64,000 nt of DNA from Betaproteobacteria bacterium (GTDB taxonomy: Bacteria > Pseudomonadota > Gammaproteobacteria > Burkholderiales > SG8-39), in assembly GCA_022340285.1 (NCBI GenBank), contig JAJDOG010000024.1, forward strand, positions 62,001 through 126,000. The letters are read 5' to 3'. A program made the position numbers and the translations under genes. Position 1 is the first letter of the stretch. The number at the start of each line of letters is the position of its first letter. The notes under the pieces were generated by a model, which was given only the letters and a program-made list of their open reading frames with translations, was not told where the DNA came from and searched no databases. Of the stretch, positions 8,658-18,178 are shown piece by piece.

Positions 8658-9230
8658 CTAGCGCTTGAGCTTCCCGAGAAAGTGCTTGCGGAACTTTGCG
8701 ACCTTCTCGGCGACGACCCACATGCAATACGGCTGCGCGGGGTTACGCGCGAAATATTCCTGGTGGTACGCCTCGCCCATCCAGAACGTCGTGGCGGGAG
8801 TGACCTCGGTGACGATGGGATCGTCGTACACCGCGCGCTCCGTGAGATCGGCGATGACCTCTTCGGCAGTACGCTTCTGCTCGGCGGAGTGATGGAAAAT
8901 CGCCGAGCGGTATTGGGTGCCAACGTCGTTGCCTTGACGGTTCGGCGTCGTCGGATCGTGAATCACGAAGAACACCTCGAGCAGTTCCCGAAACGAGACG
9001 GCTCCCGGATCGAAAGTGATGCGCACCACCTCCGCGTGACCGCTCGTGCCCGAGCACACCTCTTCGTAAGTCGGCTGGTCGCCTGCGCCGCCCATATAGC
9101 CGGATTCGACGGACTCGACGCCACGCAGGTCGTCGTAGACCGCCTCGAGGCACCAGAAGCAGCCGCCGGCCAATGTGGCGACCTCCTTGCCGGCAGGAAT
9201 TTGGTCGGGGGCGATGCCGGGCTGGGTCAT
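8658..9230 (-). CDS. msrA: Peptide-methionine (S)-S-oxide reductase, cytoplasmic
   Basis: A second MsrA (190 residues) with the catalytic GGCFWCLEAVYDDL motif, GYMGG, GHAEVVRITFDP and EAYHQEYFARNP. The ATG at 9230 is preceded by AGGAG at a good distance; an in-frame start at 9401 would add 57 residues of no recognisable sequence that run across the NrdR-box region, so it is rejected. There is no signal peptide, so the product is cytoplasmic. It is divergent from the ribonucleotide reductase gene and differs clearly in sequence from the exported MsrA at 5755. Confidence 0.94.
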   Translation of the reverse strand: MTQPGIAPDQIPAGKEVATLAGGCFWCLEAVYDDLRGVESVESGYMGGAGDQPTYEEVCSGTSGHAEVVRITFDPGAVSFRELLEVFFVIHDPTTPNRQGNDVGTQYRSAIFHHSAEQKRTAEEVIADLTERAVYDDPIVTEVTPATTFWMGEAYHQEYFARNPAQPYCMWVVAEKVAKFRKHFLGKLKR

Positions 9231-9394
9231 TGGAGTCTCCTGGAGCGGACGCGGCACAGTGGGTGCTTGGATATGGCGCTTGGTCTCGCTTGGTAAACAA
9301 AAGCTTACACGGAACTGCCGGCCGACCGTGCGGCGGCCTGACCCCTCGATCGTGCCGATCACCGGTTTCGGCAGTGGGGGTTTTTGCGGCGCAA

Positions 9395-9410
9395 CATCCA
9401 AATCTTGTGG
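9395..9410 (+). promoter_or_regulatory. Putative NrdR box 1
   Basis: CATCCAAATCTTGTGG matches an Escherichia coli-type NrdR box (ACACAATATCTTGTGG) at about 11 of 16 positions, best in the right half. Its distance to the second box is 32 bases, about three helical turns, which is the hallmark of NrdR sites. Confidence 0.5.
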
Positions 9411-9426
9411 ATGAGGAGGATTTCAC

Positions 9427-9442
9427 ACACTAGATGTTGTGA
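9427..9442 (+). promoter_or_regulatory. Putative NrdR box 2
   Basis: ACACTAGATGTTGTGA matches the NrdR consensus at about 12 of 16 positions and is a good inverted repeat (ACAC...TTGTG). Together with box 1 it should let the ATP/dATP-sensing repressor NrdR control the downstream class II reductase. Confidence 0.55.
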
Positions 9443-9577
9443 CCCGATTCGACGTGATCTGGCTCACACAACGACCCGGTTTCGGGTTCACAATACGGTA
9501 ACGATAGGCTGGCGGTGGTTTCCCGCTAGGTCGATCGCAGTTCAAACGACAAGAGACAAACCCAAAGGGAATCAAGG

Positions 9578-12466
9578 ATGAAAGAGGCGGAATCTAAACA
9601 ACAGTCTCAACAATCTCCAACAACGAAGGGCGCCCCGCCGGAACAGGAGATCTGCGTCGAAGTCCTGATCGAGAAATACGCCAAAGGCGGCGAGCGCACG
9701 GTGGAGGATGTCCGTCGGCGCGTAGCGCACGCACTGGCGGCGGTCGAGCCTGACGACAAGCGCGCCTTCTGGGAAGCGAAGTTTCTCGACGCTCAGGAAA
9801 ACGGCTTCGTGCCCGCCGGCAGGATCAACTCCGCTGCGGGCACCAGCCTCGCTGCGACGCTCATCAACTGCTTCGTCCAACCGGTCGGCGATTCGATCAC
9901 CGAGATCGTCGAGGGCAAACCCGGCATCTACACCGCGCTGTCCGAAGCGGCCGAGACGATGCGCCGCGGTGGCGGCGTCGGCTACGACTTTTCGTCGATC
10001 CGGCCCAAAGGCGCCTTCGTGCGCGGCACGCATTCGCGTGCGAGCGGCCCGGTGTCCTACATGCGCGTCTTCGACCGTTCGTGCGAGACGGTCGAATCCG
10101 CTGGCGCACGCCGCGGTGCCCAGATGGGTGTCCTGCGCTGCGATCACCCGGACATCGAGGACTTCATTCACGCCAAGGACGCGGGCGAGCTCACCAATTT
10201 CAACATCTCGGTCGGGGTAACCGATGAGTTCATGCGCGCAGTGGAGGTGGATGGCGACGTCGAGCTCGTGCACAAGGCCGAGCCGGCGGTCGAGGAAAAG
10301 ACCGCCGGCGCCTACCCCCGCGACGACGGCCTCTGGGTCTACCGCAAGGTGCGGGCACGCGAGCTGTGGGACCAGATCATGCACTCGACTTACAGCCACG
10401 CCGAGCCGGGAATCCTGTTTCTGGACCGCATCAACAAGGACAACAACCTCTACTACTGCGAGGCCATCGAGGCGACCAATCCGTGCGGCGAGCAGCCCCT
10501 GCCGGCTTACGGTTGCTGCTGCCTAGGCTCCATCAATCTCGCCCGCTACGTGAAGCATCCGTTCACCGACAAGGCCAACTTCGATTACGCGGGTCTCGGC
10601 AATACGGTCGATATCGCCGTACGCATGCTCGACAACGTGCTCGACGCGACGAACTGGCCGCTCGAGCAACAGAAAGCCGAGGCACATGCCAAGCGCCGCG
10701 TCGGTCTGGGCTTCACCGGCCTCGGCGACACGCTGATCATGCTGCGCCTGCGCTACGACACGCCGGAGGCGCTCGCGGTGGCGACCCGCCTGGGCGAATA
10801 CATGCGCGACCGCGCCTACCTCGCATCGGTCGAGCTCGCGCGCGAGCGCGGTGCGTTTCCGCTTTTCAACGCGGATCTCTATCTCTCCGGGGGCAACTTC
10901 GCGTCGCGCCTGCCGGCGGAAGTGAAGCAGAAGATCCGAGCCCACGGCATTCGCAATTCCCATCTGCTCTCGATTGCGCCGACGGGGACGATCAGCCTGG
11001 CGTTCGCCGACAACGCATCGAACGGAATCGAGCCGCCGTTCTCCTGGACCTACACGCGGAAAAAGCGCATGGGCGACGGCACGTTCAAGGAATACCAGGT
11101 CGAAGATTACGCTTGGCGCTATTACGCGCACCTGGGCAACGACACCGAACAGCTGCCTGATTACTTCGTGACCGCGCTGGAGATCTCGGCGCAGGCGCAC
11201 AAGAACATGGTGGCGGCGGTGGCGCCGCACGTCGACTCGAGCATCTCGAAGACCGTCAACGTCCCCGAGGACTACCCGTACGCCGACTTCGAGGATCTCT
11301 ACCTTTCGGCGTGGCGGGCCGGCCTCAAGGGGCTCGCGACTTACCGCCCGAATTCGGTGCTGGGCTCGGTGCTCTCCGTGGAGGCGCGCGATCAGGCCAA
11401 GAAGGAGCCGCAGGACGTGCGCCTGGACGACGAACGCAACCGGCGGCTGTCGATCAAGTCGCTGCCGGCGCCGGTGCTGTCCTCGCTGCGCTGGCCGGGC
11501 CGGCCCGACCTTCCCGCCGGCAATCTCGCTTGGACCTACATGATCCGCTATCCGCACGGCGAGTTTGCGCTCTTCGTCGGCCAGGTGGAGAACGGCCGGT
11601 CCCACCCCTTCGAGGTCTGGGTGAACGGGGCCGAGCAGCCGCGCGGCCTCGGGGCGGTGGCGAAAACGCTGTCGATGGACATGCGCGCGAACGATCACGC
11701 CTGGCTCAAACTCAAGCTCGACGTGCTATCGAAGACGTTCGGCGATCCGTTCGACCTGCCGTTTCCCCCGCATGGAGAACTCAAGAGCGTGCCCGGCATC
11801 GTCGCCGCGGTTGCGCAGGTCGTGCGCTTCCGCTGCGAGCAGCTCGGCGCATTCGAGGATCCGGGGCCAACGCCGGTGCTGGACGCGATGTTCAGCGTCC
11901 AGGAGCCGAAGACGGGGACCGACGGCACGCTCTCCTGGACGGTGGACGTCCAGAATCCGGGTTCCGGCGACGACTTCGTGCTCGGCCTGAAGGAGATCAC
12001 GCTTCCGCCGCAGGACGGTTTCCCGGTAGGCGTGACCCGGCCCTATTCGATGTGGCTTTCCGGGCACTATCCGCGGGCGCTCGACGGCCTGTCGCGCATT
12101 CTCTCGCTCGACATGCGCGTGATGGACCCTGCATGGATAGGGATGAAGCTCAGAAAGCTCACCAACTATTCCGAGCCGCTCGGCGATTTCATGGCCTTCG
12201 TCCCGGGCGAGCGGCGCCAGGAGAACTTCCCGTCGATCGTCGCGTACATGGCGCGCGTCATCATCCACCGATTCGCGATGCTGGGCGTGCTCGACGAGCA
12301 CGGCTACCCGACCCGTGAAATGGGCATCCTCGAAGCGCCGCGCGAGCCGAACGAGCCCAAGTTGATGCAAGGCGCGCTCTGCAACGAGTGCGGAAACTTC
12401 GCGGTGATCAAAAAGGATGGATGCGATTTTTGCACCGCGTGCGGCGCGGTGGGAAGTTGCGGATAG
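9578..12466 (+). CDS. nrdJ: Adenosylcobalamin-dependent (class II) ribonucleotide reductase
   Basis: A single-chain reductase (962 residues) that makes deoxyribonucleotides with adenosylcobalamin as radical source, so it works with or without oxygen. The N-terminal redox cysteine lies in [12 protein letters not shown] (about residue 97) and the radical-site motif [14 protein letters not shown] near residue 300. The substrate/effector region includes the [15 protein letters not shown] segment. From about residue 630 to 920 there are two tandem TSCPD-like modules sharing a LSMDMR/LSLDMR core. The C-terminus ends with a CxxC-rich tail (ALCNECG...CDFCTACG) for thioredoxin re-reduction. AGG lies close to the ATG. 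No nrdAB or nrdD is in the window. Confidence 0.95.
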   Translation: MKEAESKQQSQQSPTTKGAPPEQEICVEVLIEKYAKGGERTVEDVRRRVAHALAAVEPDDKRAFWEAKFLDAQENGFVPAGRINSAAGTSLAATLINCFVQPVGDSITEIVEGKPGIYTALSEAAETMRRGGGVGYDFSSIRPKGAFVRGTHSRASGPVSYMRVFDRSCETVESAGARRGAQMGVLRCDHPDIEDFIHAKDAGELTNFNISVGVTDEFMRAVEVDGDVELVHKAEPAVEEKTAGAYPRDDGLWVYRKVRARELWDQIMHSTYSHAEPGILFLDRINKDNNLYYCEAIEATNPCGEQPLPAYGCCCLGSINLARYVKHPFTDKANFDYAGLGNTVDIAVRMLDNVLDATNWPLEQQKAEAHAKRRVGLGFTGLGDTLIMLRLRYDTPEALAVATRLGEYMRDRAYLASVELARERGAFPLFNADLYLSGGNFASRLPAEVKQKIRAHGIRNSHLLSIAPTGTISLAFADNASNGIEPPFSWTYTRKKRMGDGTFKEYQVEDYAWRYYAHLGNDTEQLPDYFVTALEISAQAHKNMVAAVAPHVDSSISKTVNVPEDYPYADFEDLYLSAWRAGLKGLATYRPNSVLGSVLSVEARDQAKKEPQDVRLDDERNRRLSIKSLPAPVLSSLRWPGRPDLPAGNLAWTYMIRYPHGEFALFVGQVENGRSHPFEVWVNGAEQPRGLGAVAKTLSMDMRANDHAWLKLKLDVLSKTFGDPFDLPFPPHGELKSVPGIVAAVAQVVRFRCEQLGAFEDPGPTPVLDAMFSVQEPKTGTDGTLSWTVDVQNPGSGDDFVLGLKEITLPPQDGFPVGVTRPYSMWLSGHYPRALDGLSRILSLDMRVMDPAWIGMKLRKLTNYSEPLGDFMAFVPGERRQENFPSIVAYMARVIIHRFAMLGVLDEHGYPTREMGILEAPREPNEPKLMQGALCNECGNFAVIKKDGCDFCTACGAVGSCG

Positions 12467-12477
12467 CGCCGACGGTG

Positions 12478-12834
12478 ATGATCAAGCGGTTCAGCCTGAT
12501 CATTGCATTAACGCTGCTCGTGGCTGGAGCCGGCGGTGCACGAGCCGCGGACGACGATCAGCCTGACACCGCAGAGAGCAAAGTCGACCGGGCGGCAAGG
12601 CAGACCGGCGACTGGGTCGAACGTGCGGGCAAGAACACCGGCGCGGCGTTGGACCGGGCAGCGAAGAAGTCCGGCGCCGCGGTCGACCGCGCCGCGAAGA
12701 AGACCGGTACCGCCGTCGAGAAAGCCGCGCACAAGACCGAATCCGCCCTGCAAAAGGCGTGGCGCAAGACCGGCGAGGCGTTTCAGCGTTTCGGCCGAAA
12801 GATGCAAAGCTGGTTTGGCGGGAAAGAGACCTAG
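12478..12834 (+). CDS. Exported protein of seven 11-residue amphipathic repeats
   Basis: A 118-residue protein. Residues 1-23 are a signal peptide (MIKRF..., hydrophobic LIIALTLLVAGAGG, ARA cleavage). From residue 36 to 112 there are seven uninterrupted 11-residue units of pattern (V/L/F)-x-(R/K)-A-x-(K/R)-x-T/S-G-x-A, for example VDRAAKKTGTA and LDRAAKKSGAA. An undecad period gives an extended amphipathic 11/3 helix, as in apolipoproteins, synuclein and LEA group 3 proteins, so membrane-surface or stress-protective binding is plausible. I chose the ATG at 12478 because it starts the signal peptide. It follows nrdJ by 11 bases and is probably co-transcribed. No enzymatic motif is seen. Confidence 0.75.
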   Translation: MIKRFSLIIALTLLVAGAGGARAADDDQPDTAESKVDRAARQTGDWVERAGKNTGAALDRAAKKSGAAVDRAAKKTGTAVEKAAHKTESALQKAWRKTGEAFQRFGRKMQSWFGGKET

Positions 12835-12873
12835 CCCGGTTATCTGAGCCGGCCCGGCGACGCGATCCGGGAC

Positions 12874-13659
12874 TTACTTCGTCAGTCCGATCTTGCGCTT
12901 CCAGAGCTCCCACGGTCGCATGATCGTCAGTTCCTGGACGGGCACGGTGAGCGCCGCCTCCTCGGGAACGAGATACGTCAGCGATCCGCCGAGAGTGATC
13001 GCCCGCTGCTGCAGTTCCGCGTTCAGCTGAGTATAGATCGCGCGGTACACGGCGGTCGGCATGCTGGACGCGACGACGACGTAGCCGTGACCGCGCATCA
13101 GCGCCACGTCGCTATCGCCCAGCGATTCCGCGAGTGCCCGACCGTGATCGTTGTTGCGAACGAGCAGGTCGGTTGGGCCGAAGCGTTTGCGGATATCGAA
13201 CACCGGCGCGCCGCGCCCGAGAAAGCCCGCCATGTGATAGATCGGCTGCAACGTCACCGACGATGCCGCAAACGGGATGACCGCAGGTGCGTGACTGTGA
13301 ACGATGGCCGTGACCTCCGGCCGCACCCGGTAGATCTCGCCGTGAATGAACCGTTCGAGGTACGGCCGCCGCACATCCCCTTCGGCCGGTTTGCCGTCCA
13401 GATCGAGAATCATTACGTCGGCCGCGGTCACGAGCTCCGGCGCTCGGGACTGCGAGATCAGAAAGCGGCCGGGGTCGTCCGGGTGTCGCGCGCTCACGTG
13501 GCCGAACGCATCCAGCACCTCGTAGTGCGCGAGGATCCGGTTCGCGGCGACCAGGTCCTTGATTGCCTCGAGCGCCAAATGCGAAGCGGACGACCGGCGG
13601 CGCGTGGCGGCGCTCCGGGCAGGTGATCGGGGAGCAGAACGTCGTGATTTTGCGGGCAT
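12874..13659 (-). CDS. Class II aldolase/adducin family protein
   Basis: A 261-residue class II aldolase-fold protein (AraD/FucA/adducin head). The zinc-binding segments are IVHSHAPAV and MRGHGYVV, with the upstream GHVSARHP loop. Such enzymes cleave or epimerise phosphorylated or free aldols, and close relatives without a known substrate are common in betaproteobacteria. The first 26 residues are a basic, low-complexity extension rich in R, S and A. The conserved domain starts at about residue 28, so the true start could be different, although no better ATG follows. A DMT transporter gene lies just upstream on the same strand. Confidence 0.85.
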   Translation of the reverse strand: MPAKSRRSAPRSPARSAATRRRSSASHLALEAIKDLVAANRILAHYEVLDAFGHVSARHPDDPGRFLISQSRAPELVTAADVMILDLDGKPAEGDVRRPYLERFIHGEIYRVRPEVTAIVHSHAPAVIPFAASSVTLQPIYHMAGFLGRGAPVFDIRKRFGPTDLLVRNNDHGRALAESLGDSDVALMRGHGYVVVASSMPTAVYRAIYTQLNAELQQRAITLGGSLTYLVPEEAALTVPVQELTIMRPWELWKRKIGLTK

Positions 13660-13698
13660 GGGCGCGACTATACGCGAGCCCGCCAGATCCGTAGTTGG

Positions 13699-14598
13699 TC
13701 AGTGTGCACGGCCCGCCCAGTTCACCAGCACGATACCCCCTGCGACGAGCAGCGCCGCCAGGACGAAAGCAGGCGAGATGCGCTCGCCGAGCAGGAGCAC
13801 GCCGAATGCCACCCCGAAGAGCGGCGTGAGTGAGGTGACCACGGACAGTCGCGCTGCGTAATACTTGGTCAGCAGCCAGAACCACGCGAGGTAACTGGCG
13901 AACGCGACCAGGACTCCCTGGTAGGCAAGAATTGCGGTCGCGAGCGGCGTCAGGCGGACGATGCCGGGCTCGCCCATCGCCACCGACACGATCGGCAGCG
14001 CCGCTGCCGACACGGCGAGCTGATAGAAGAGCGTCTTCGTCGCGCTGGCGCGCGCAAGTCCGGTGGCGCGAATGACCACGATCGTCGACGCCCAGAGGAA
14101 CGCCGCGATCACGCCGCAAAGGTCGCCGAAGAGGGTCGCCCCCTTCGCCGAGACGAAGCCCTCGGCGAAAGCCGCGGCGATCCCGGCGAACGCAAGCAGG
14201 ACGCCCGCCCATTGCCGGCCATTCAGACGCTCGCTGCGGACGAAGAAGGGAAGCATCAGCGCGGTGAAGCAGGGCGTCGTGTAGATGAAGACGATCATGC
14301 GCGACGCCGCGGTGTAGGCAAGACCGGCGTAGATGAAGACGAACTCGGCGGCGAACAGCGCGCCGGCCGCCAAGCCCGGCCACAGGGTCCCATCCCTGCG
14401 AAACAGTGGCAGACCGCGAACGCGCGCCCAGACGACCAGCAGCGCGGTCGCAATGGTCGACCGGATGCCGGCTTGCATGACCAGGGACACGTCCGACGAC
14501 GCGATCTTGATCGTGACCTGCTGCAGGCCCCATGCGATACAGAGCACGGTCATCAGACCGAACGCTAGGGCGTCGAGCGGCTTGCGATCAGGCGTCAT
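13699..14598 (-). CDS. DMT-superfamily (EamA) transporter
   Basis: A 299-residue inner-membrane protein with about ten hydrophobic helices arranged as two EamA repeats (about residues 12-145 and 155-292). The first helix has the typical AFGLMTVLCIAWGLQQVTIK, and the second repeat includes FLWASTIVVIRATGLA and ends SPAFVLAALLVAGGIVLVNW. Members export amino acids, purines or other metabolites, and the cargo cannot be read from the sequence. The 39-base gap to the class II aldolase gene on the same strand suggests one transcript. Confidence 0.88.
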   Translation of the reverse strand: MTPDRKPLDALAFGLMTVLCIAWGLQQVTIKIASSDVSLVMQAGIRSTIATALLVVWARVRGLPLFRRDGTLWPGLAAGALFAAEFVFIYAGLAYTAASRMIVFIYTTPCFTALMLPFFVRSERLNGRQWAGVLLAFAGIAAAFAEGFVSAKGATLFGDLCGVIAAFLWASTIVVIRATGLARASATKTLFYQLAVSAAALPIVSVAMGEPGIVRLTPLATAILAYQGVLVAFASYLAWFWLLTKYYAARLSVVTSLTPLFGVAFGVLLLGERISPAFVLAALLVAGGIVLVNWAGRAH

Positions 14599-14665
14599 GC
14601 CCGTCGTCGACGAAAACCTACCGGCTGCGCCCGGGGCGCATACCAGGCGCGTCCCGACCGATCAG

Positions 14666-14917
14666 TTAGGAAATCGAGGCGCCGCGGATCGAGAATTTCG
14701 GTGCCTCTTCCGGCGCGGGAAACAAGGTCATGTACTTGATGTTCTCGAAGGGAATGTAGAGCAGCGCCCCCTCGGCTTCCACGGTGAGAATCCGCCGTTT
14801 GAGAATCTCCTGCTCAAGGATCGCGCGCGCATACTCATTCGCGGCCTGCTCGGGGAACTCGGTCGTGAGCGAGGTGCCGTCGTTGAAATGAATGGTGAGA
14901 CCGCGCTTCGGCGTCAT
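14666..14917 (-). CDS. Small conserved protein of unknown function
   Basis: An 83-residue soluble protein beginning MTPKRGLTIHFNDGTSLTTEF and containing ILKRRILTVEAEGALLYIPFENIKY, a beta-rich pattern. I do not recognise the family by name. The ATG at 14917 is preceded by AAAGGAG about ten bases away. An in-frame ATG further upstream would add 52 residues overlapping the next gene and is not credible. No membrane segment or metal motif is visible. Confidence 0.65.
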   Translation of the reverse strand: MTPKRGLTIHFNDGTSLTTEFPEQAANEYARAILEQEILKRRILTVEAEGALLYIPFENIKYMTLFPAPEEAPKFSIRGASIS

Positions 14918-15015
14918 GTGGGACAACTCCTTTGCAGATTGGGCAGGCTCGCCGCACGCTATCACAAGGGCCCATGGCCCGCCACGCATCGCGTACCGCT
15001 CCCACCACGTCGTGT

Positions 15016-15813
15016 CTACGTGATCGTCAATGACAGGCCGGGCAACTCGATGCCGCTGAGCGTCGTGCTCCACGTCTCGCCGGGCCGCACCGGCAATGCG
15101 GCAGTGAGTGTTCCGGTGGTGACAATCTCTCCGGCCCCGACCGGCGGGAACTGCGGCAGGCTGCGCAGCGCCTCAAGCAGGTGCGCCATCGCGAGCAGCG
15201 GCGTATCGAGCACGTTCGCGCCGCCGCCTTCGGCACGCGCGACACCTTCGTTCGAAAGCACGATGGTGAACTCGCGCAACTTGCGTGCGCAGTCTGCGAT
15301 GCCCGCGACCGCGACCGGCGGGCCCACGGCCAGCGCGCCGTGCAGCCCGTTCACGGCAACCGTGTCCGAAACCTGGAACTTCCAGCCCGGAAACGGGCTT
15401 TGCACGATCTCGAAGCCGTGCGCGATCCAGTCGATCGCGGCCAGAATTTCCGCTTCGTCCCGCGTCGCGCGCGGCGCCTCGCGGAAATGCAGCACGATCT
15501 CGGGTTCGATGCGCGGCTCCGCGAGGTGTCCGACTTCAAGCGAAGTCTGTGACGCTTCCGCGAACCTCACCGTGGAGTCGTAGACGAATCCCCAGATCGG
15601 CTCATAGACGCCGTACTCGTCCCAGATGGTCCGATTGGTGAAACCGATCTTGCGCCCGATGGGCCGCTCACCCCGCGCCAGACGCGCCCGATGCAGTGCC
15701 TCGCTGATGCCATAGGCGCGCGCGACATCGAACCCCGGCACGGTGCGGGAAAAAGGTTCCACAGGCCGGCGCTGCGCCGCTGCATCGATCAGCTGCTGGG
15801 CAAGCTCATCCAT
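15016..15813 (-). CDS. 2-oxopent-4-enoate hydratase / FAH-family enzyme
   Basis: A 265-residue member of the fumarylacetoacetate-hydrolase superfamily, MhpD/HpaH (2-keto-4-pentenoate hydratase) branch. Typical segments are IGRKIGFTNRTIWDEYGV, the metal-binding EPRIEPEIVLHF (acidic ligands), GFEIVQSPFPGW and the C-terminal VGAGEIVTTGTLTAALPV. The usual product is a 4-hydroxy-2-oxo acid in meta-cleavage pathways of aromatic compounds, but no other meta-pathway gene lies nearby, so the substrate is open. It starts only 21 bases downstream of the PPi-phosphofructokinase stop on the same strand. Confidence 0.85.
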   Translation of the reverse strand: MDELAQQLIDAAAQRRPVEPFSRTVPGFDVARAYGISEALHRARLARGERPIGRKIGFTNRTIWDEYGVYEPIWGFVYDSTVRFAEASQTSLEVGHLAEPRIEPEIVLHFREAPRATRDEAEILAAIDWIAHGFEIVQSPFPGWKFQVSDTVAVNGLHGALAVGPPVAVAGIADCARKLREFTIVLSNEGVARAEGGGANVLDTPLLAMAHLLEALRSLPQFPPVGAGEIVTTGTLTAALPVRPGETWSTTLSGIELPGLSLTIT

Positions 15814-15834
15814 ATCTCGCCTTCCGTCCGCTCC

Positions 15835-17097
15835 TCAGATCTTGAACGAGGCGGCGAGCTTCTTCGCTACCGCGACATTCTTCAGACGCACGTAGTCGGG
15901 CAAGCCGTTGCGGTAAGGCGGATAGTCCTCGCCCTGAATCAGCGGCGCGAGGTACTGCCGGCACCTGTCGGTGATGCCGAAGCCATCGGCCGTGATGAAG
16001 TCCGCAGGCATCATCTTTTCCACGTTCGCGACCTTGTCGAGCGGCGCCATGCCGACCTTCCATTTGTAGGGCTTGTTCGAGACACGCTGAACGGTCGGCA
16101 TCACCGAATTGTGTCCCTTCAACGCAAACTCGACGGCGGCCTTGCCCATCGCGTAGGACTGCGCGACATCGGTCTTCGAGGCGATGTGGCGCGCCGCCCG
16201 CTGCATGTAGTCCGCTACGGCCCAGTGGTACTTCAGATCGAGCTCGTTCTTGACGAGCCCCGCGACCACCGGGGCGACGCCGCCGAGCTGCGCGTGCCCG
16301 AACGCATCGCGCAAGCCCTGATCGGAAAGAAACTTTCCGTCTGCGCCCTTCACGCCCTCGGACACCACCACCGAGCAATATCCGTGCGTCTTCACCGCTG
16401 CGTCGACGCGGCTAAGGAACTTCGCCTGATCGAAAGCCACTTCCGGAAACAGGATCAGGATCGGCTGTTCCAACTCGGGGCTCGACGCCATGCCGCCGGC
16501 CGCCGCGATCCACCCGGCGTGGCGGCCCATCACCTCCAGGATGAATACTTTCGTGGAGGTAAGCGCCATCGACGCGACGTCGAGCGTCGCCTCGCGAGTC
16601 GACACGGCGACATACTTGGCGACCGAGCCAAAGCCCGGGCAGTTGTCGGTGACCGGAAGGTCGTTATCCACGGTCTTGGGTACGTGGATCGCCTGGAGTG
16701 GATAGCCGAGCTTCCCCGCGAGCTGCGAGACTTTCAGGCAGGTGTCGGCGGAATCGCCGCCTCCGTTGTAGAAGAAGTAGCCGATATCGTGCGCGCGGAA
16801 CACGTCGATCAGCCGCTGATACTGGGTCGGATCCTTGTCGAAGGGCTTCAGCTTGTAGCGGCAGGATCCAAACGCGCCTCCGGGCGTGTGCTTGAGCGCG
16901 GCGATCGACCGCGCACTTTCCCGGCTGGTATCGATCAGATCCTCCGTCAGCGCGCCGATGATGCCGTTGCGACCCGCGAACACCTTTCCGATCCTGGACT
17001 TGTGCTTGCGAGCCGTTTCGACCACGCCCGCGGCGCTGGCATTGATCACGGCGGTGACGCCGCCCGACTGGGCATAGAACGCGTTCTTGGGCTTCAT
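15835..17097 (-). CDS. pfp: Pyrophosphate-dependent 6-phosphofructokinase
   Basis: A 420-residue phosphofructokinase that phosphorylates fructose 6-phosphate reversibly with PPi. The phosphate-donor loop reads YNGGGDSADT (where ATP enzymes have GGDG), and the catalytic region is HVPKTVDNDLP. A lysine in PKT(V/I)DND is diagnostic of PPi use, because ATP-dependent enzymes have GTIDND. The substrate motif MGRHAGWIAAA and the late PYKWKVGMAPL segment are present. PPi-PFKs are typical of betaproteobacteria and methylotrophs that lack PfkA. The reversibility fits a genome region rich in glycogen genes. Confidence 0.92.
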   Translation of the reverse strand: MKPKNAFYAQSGGVTAVINASAAGVVETARKHKSRIGKVFAGRNGIIGALTEDLIDTSRESARSIAALKHTPGGAFGSCRYKLKPFDKDPTQYQRLIDVFRAHDIGYFFYNGGGDSADTCLKVSQLAGKLGYPLQAIHVPKTVDNDLPVTDNCPGFGSVAKYVAVSTREATLDVASMALTSTKVFILEVMGRHAGWIAAAGGMASSPELEQPILILFPEVAFDQAKFLSRVDAAVKTHGYCSVVVSEGVKGADGKFLSDQGLRDAFGHAQLGGVAPVVAGLVKNELDLKYHWAVADYMQRAARHIASKTDVAQSYAMGKAAVEFALKGHNSVMPTVQRVSNKPYKWKVGMAPLDKVANVEKMMPADFITADGFGITDRCRQYLAPLIQGEDYPPYRNGLPDYVRLKNVAVAKKLAASFKI

Positions 17098-17177
17098 GGT
17101 TATTGCTCCGATTGTTCAGACCTCTGACCCCGAATTATCCGTGGATCCGCGTTGTGTGGGCACGCGGTCTGTCGCGC

Positions 17178-18092
17178 TCAGAGCTTGGCGAACACGTCCT
17201 TGATTCCTTGTCGCAGCCATTGATGCCCCGGGTCGGCGTCGCGGCTGTGGTGCCACACGAGATAGGCCGGGAAGAGCGGAAGCTTGATCGGCATGGGCAG
17301 AATCTTCAGGCCGAGCTGCGGCGCCAGCATTTCCGCGAGCCTACGCCCGAGCACGCCGACGAGGTCGCTCTGGCTGACCACGAGCGCGATTGCGAGCGAG
17401 CTGGGCACCTCGAGCAGCACCTTGCGATCGAGCGCCAGCAGCGCCTCGGCCCCTTCGAGGCGCGCGTCCGCCGGGTTGCCACGCGTCAGCACGACGTGTT
17501 CCTCGTCGAGGTATCGGGAGAGTGTCAATCGCGATCCGATGCGAGGGTGCCCCTTGCGCGCGATGGCGACCGCCTCCGCCTGCATCACCCGCTCCGAGGC
17601 AAATCGATCATCCCGAGGCGGGATGAAATCGGCCGCGAGATCGATGATCCCGTCGCGCAAGTCCGGCCACAGTCTCTCGCGCTCGAGTACCGCTACGCCA
17701 CGCAGCATCACTCCCGGTGCGACGCGGCGCGCCCAATTCAAGATGTCCGCGCCGACCAGCGCCTCGATGCCGAACGCGCTGGCCAGGGTGAAGCGCCGGC
17801 GCGACGTGCGAGGGTCAAATGCGCGCACGCCTTCCAGGCCCTCGCGAACCAGCTCGAGCGCCCGGCGGACCGGTTCCGCGAGGCGGTGGGCGAGCGGGGT
17901 CGGTGTCACGCCGCGCGCGGTCCGCACGAACAGGCGGTCGCGGGTGAGCGCGCGAAACCGGGCCAGCGCGTTGCTCACGGCAGGCTGCGTCATCGCCAGC
18001 CGACGCGCGGCGCGGCTCAGGTTTCCCTCGGCGTAGACCGCATCGAACACCGTGAGGAGATTCAGGTCGACGCTCCTTAGATTCATCGCCAT
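17178..18092 (-). CDS. LysR-type transcriptional regulator
   Basis: A 304-residue LysR regulator. The N-terminal winged helix-turn-helix spans about residues 8-66 (LLTVFDAVYAEGNLSRAARRLAMTQPAVSNAL), followed by the linker helix and a periplasmic-binding-protein-like effector domain. The gene is divergent, with an AT-rich 86-base gap, from an unrecognised gene at 18179, the classic arrangement for LysR control of its neighbour. The effector is unknown. Confidence 0.92.
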   Translation of the reverse strand: MAMNLRSVDLNLLTVFDAVYAEGNLSRAARRLAMTQPAVSNALARFRALTRDRLFVRTARGVTPTPLAHRLAEPVRRALELVREGLEGVRAFDPRTSRRRFTLASAFGIEALVGADILNWARRVAPGVMLRGVAVLERERLWPDLRDGIIDLAADFIPPRDDRFASERVMQAEAVAIARKGHPRIGSRLTLSRYLDEEHVVLTRGNPADARLEGAEALLALDRKVLLEVPSSLAIALVVSQSDLVGVLGRRLAEMLAPQLGLKILPMPIKLPLFPAYLVWHHSRDADPGHQWLRQGIKDVFAKL

Positions 18093-18178
18093 GAATATCT
18101 TTCATCATAAATATAAAGTGGAATGATATATGGATCCGGGCGATGCTCGCAATATCAAGTCAAGCAGCGGAGCAGGCA

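Larger units (their letters stand above)
9231..9577. other. Divergent msrA/nrdJ promoter region
   Basis: This 347-base gap holds two putative NrdR boxes (annotated) and a small hairpin ACCCG-GTTT-CGGGT at 9474-9487. I looked for a cobalamin riboswitch because the downstream enzyme uses B12, but found no B12 box. Confidence 0.55.

Noticed and set aside
9474-9495. tRNA-like TTCGGGTTC arm in the nrdJ leader
   Set aside because: No acceptor, D or anticodon arms can be built around it.
9443-9577. Cobalamin riboswitch upstream of the B12-dependent reductase
   Set aside because: No B12-box sequence and no long structured leader were seen; the NrdR-like boxes explain regulation better.
10523-11698. 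Open frame antisense to nrdJ
   Set aside because: No recognisable motif; nrdJ is intact across it.
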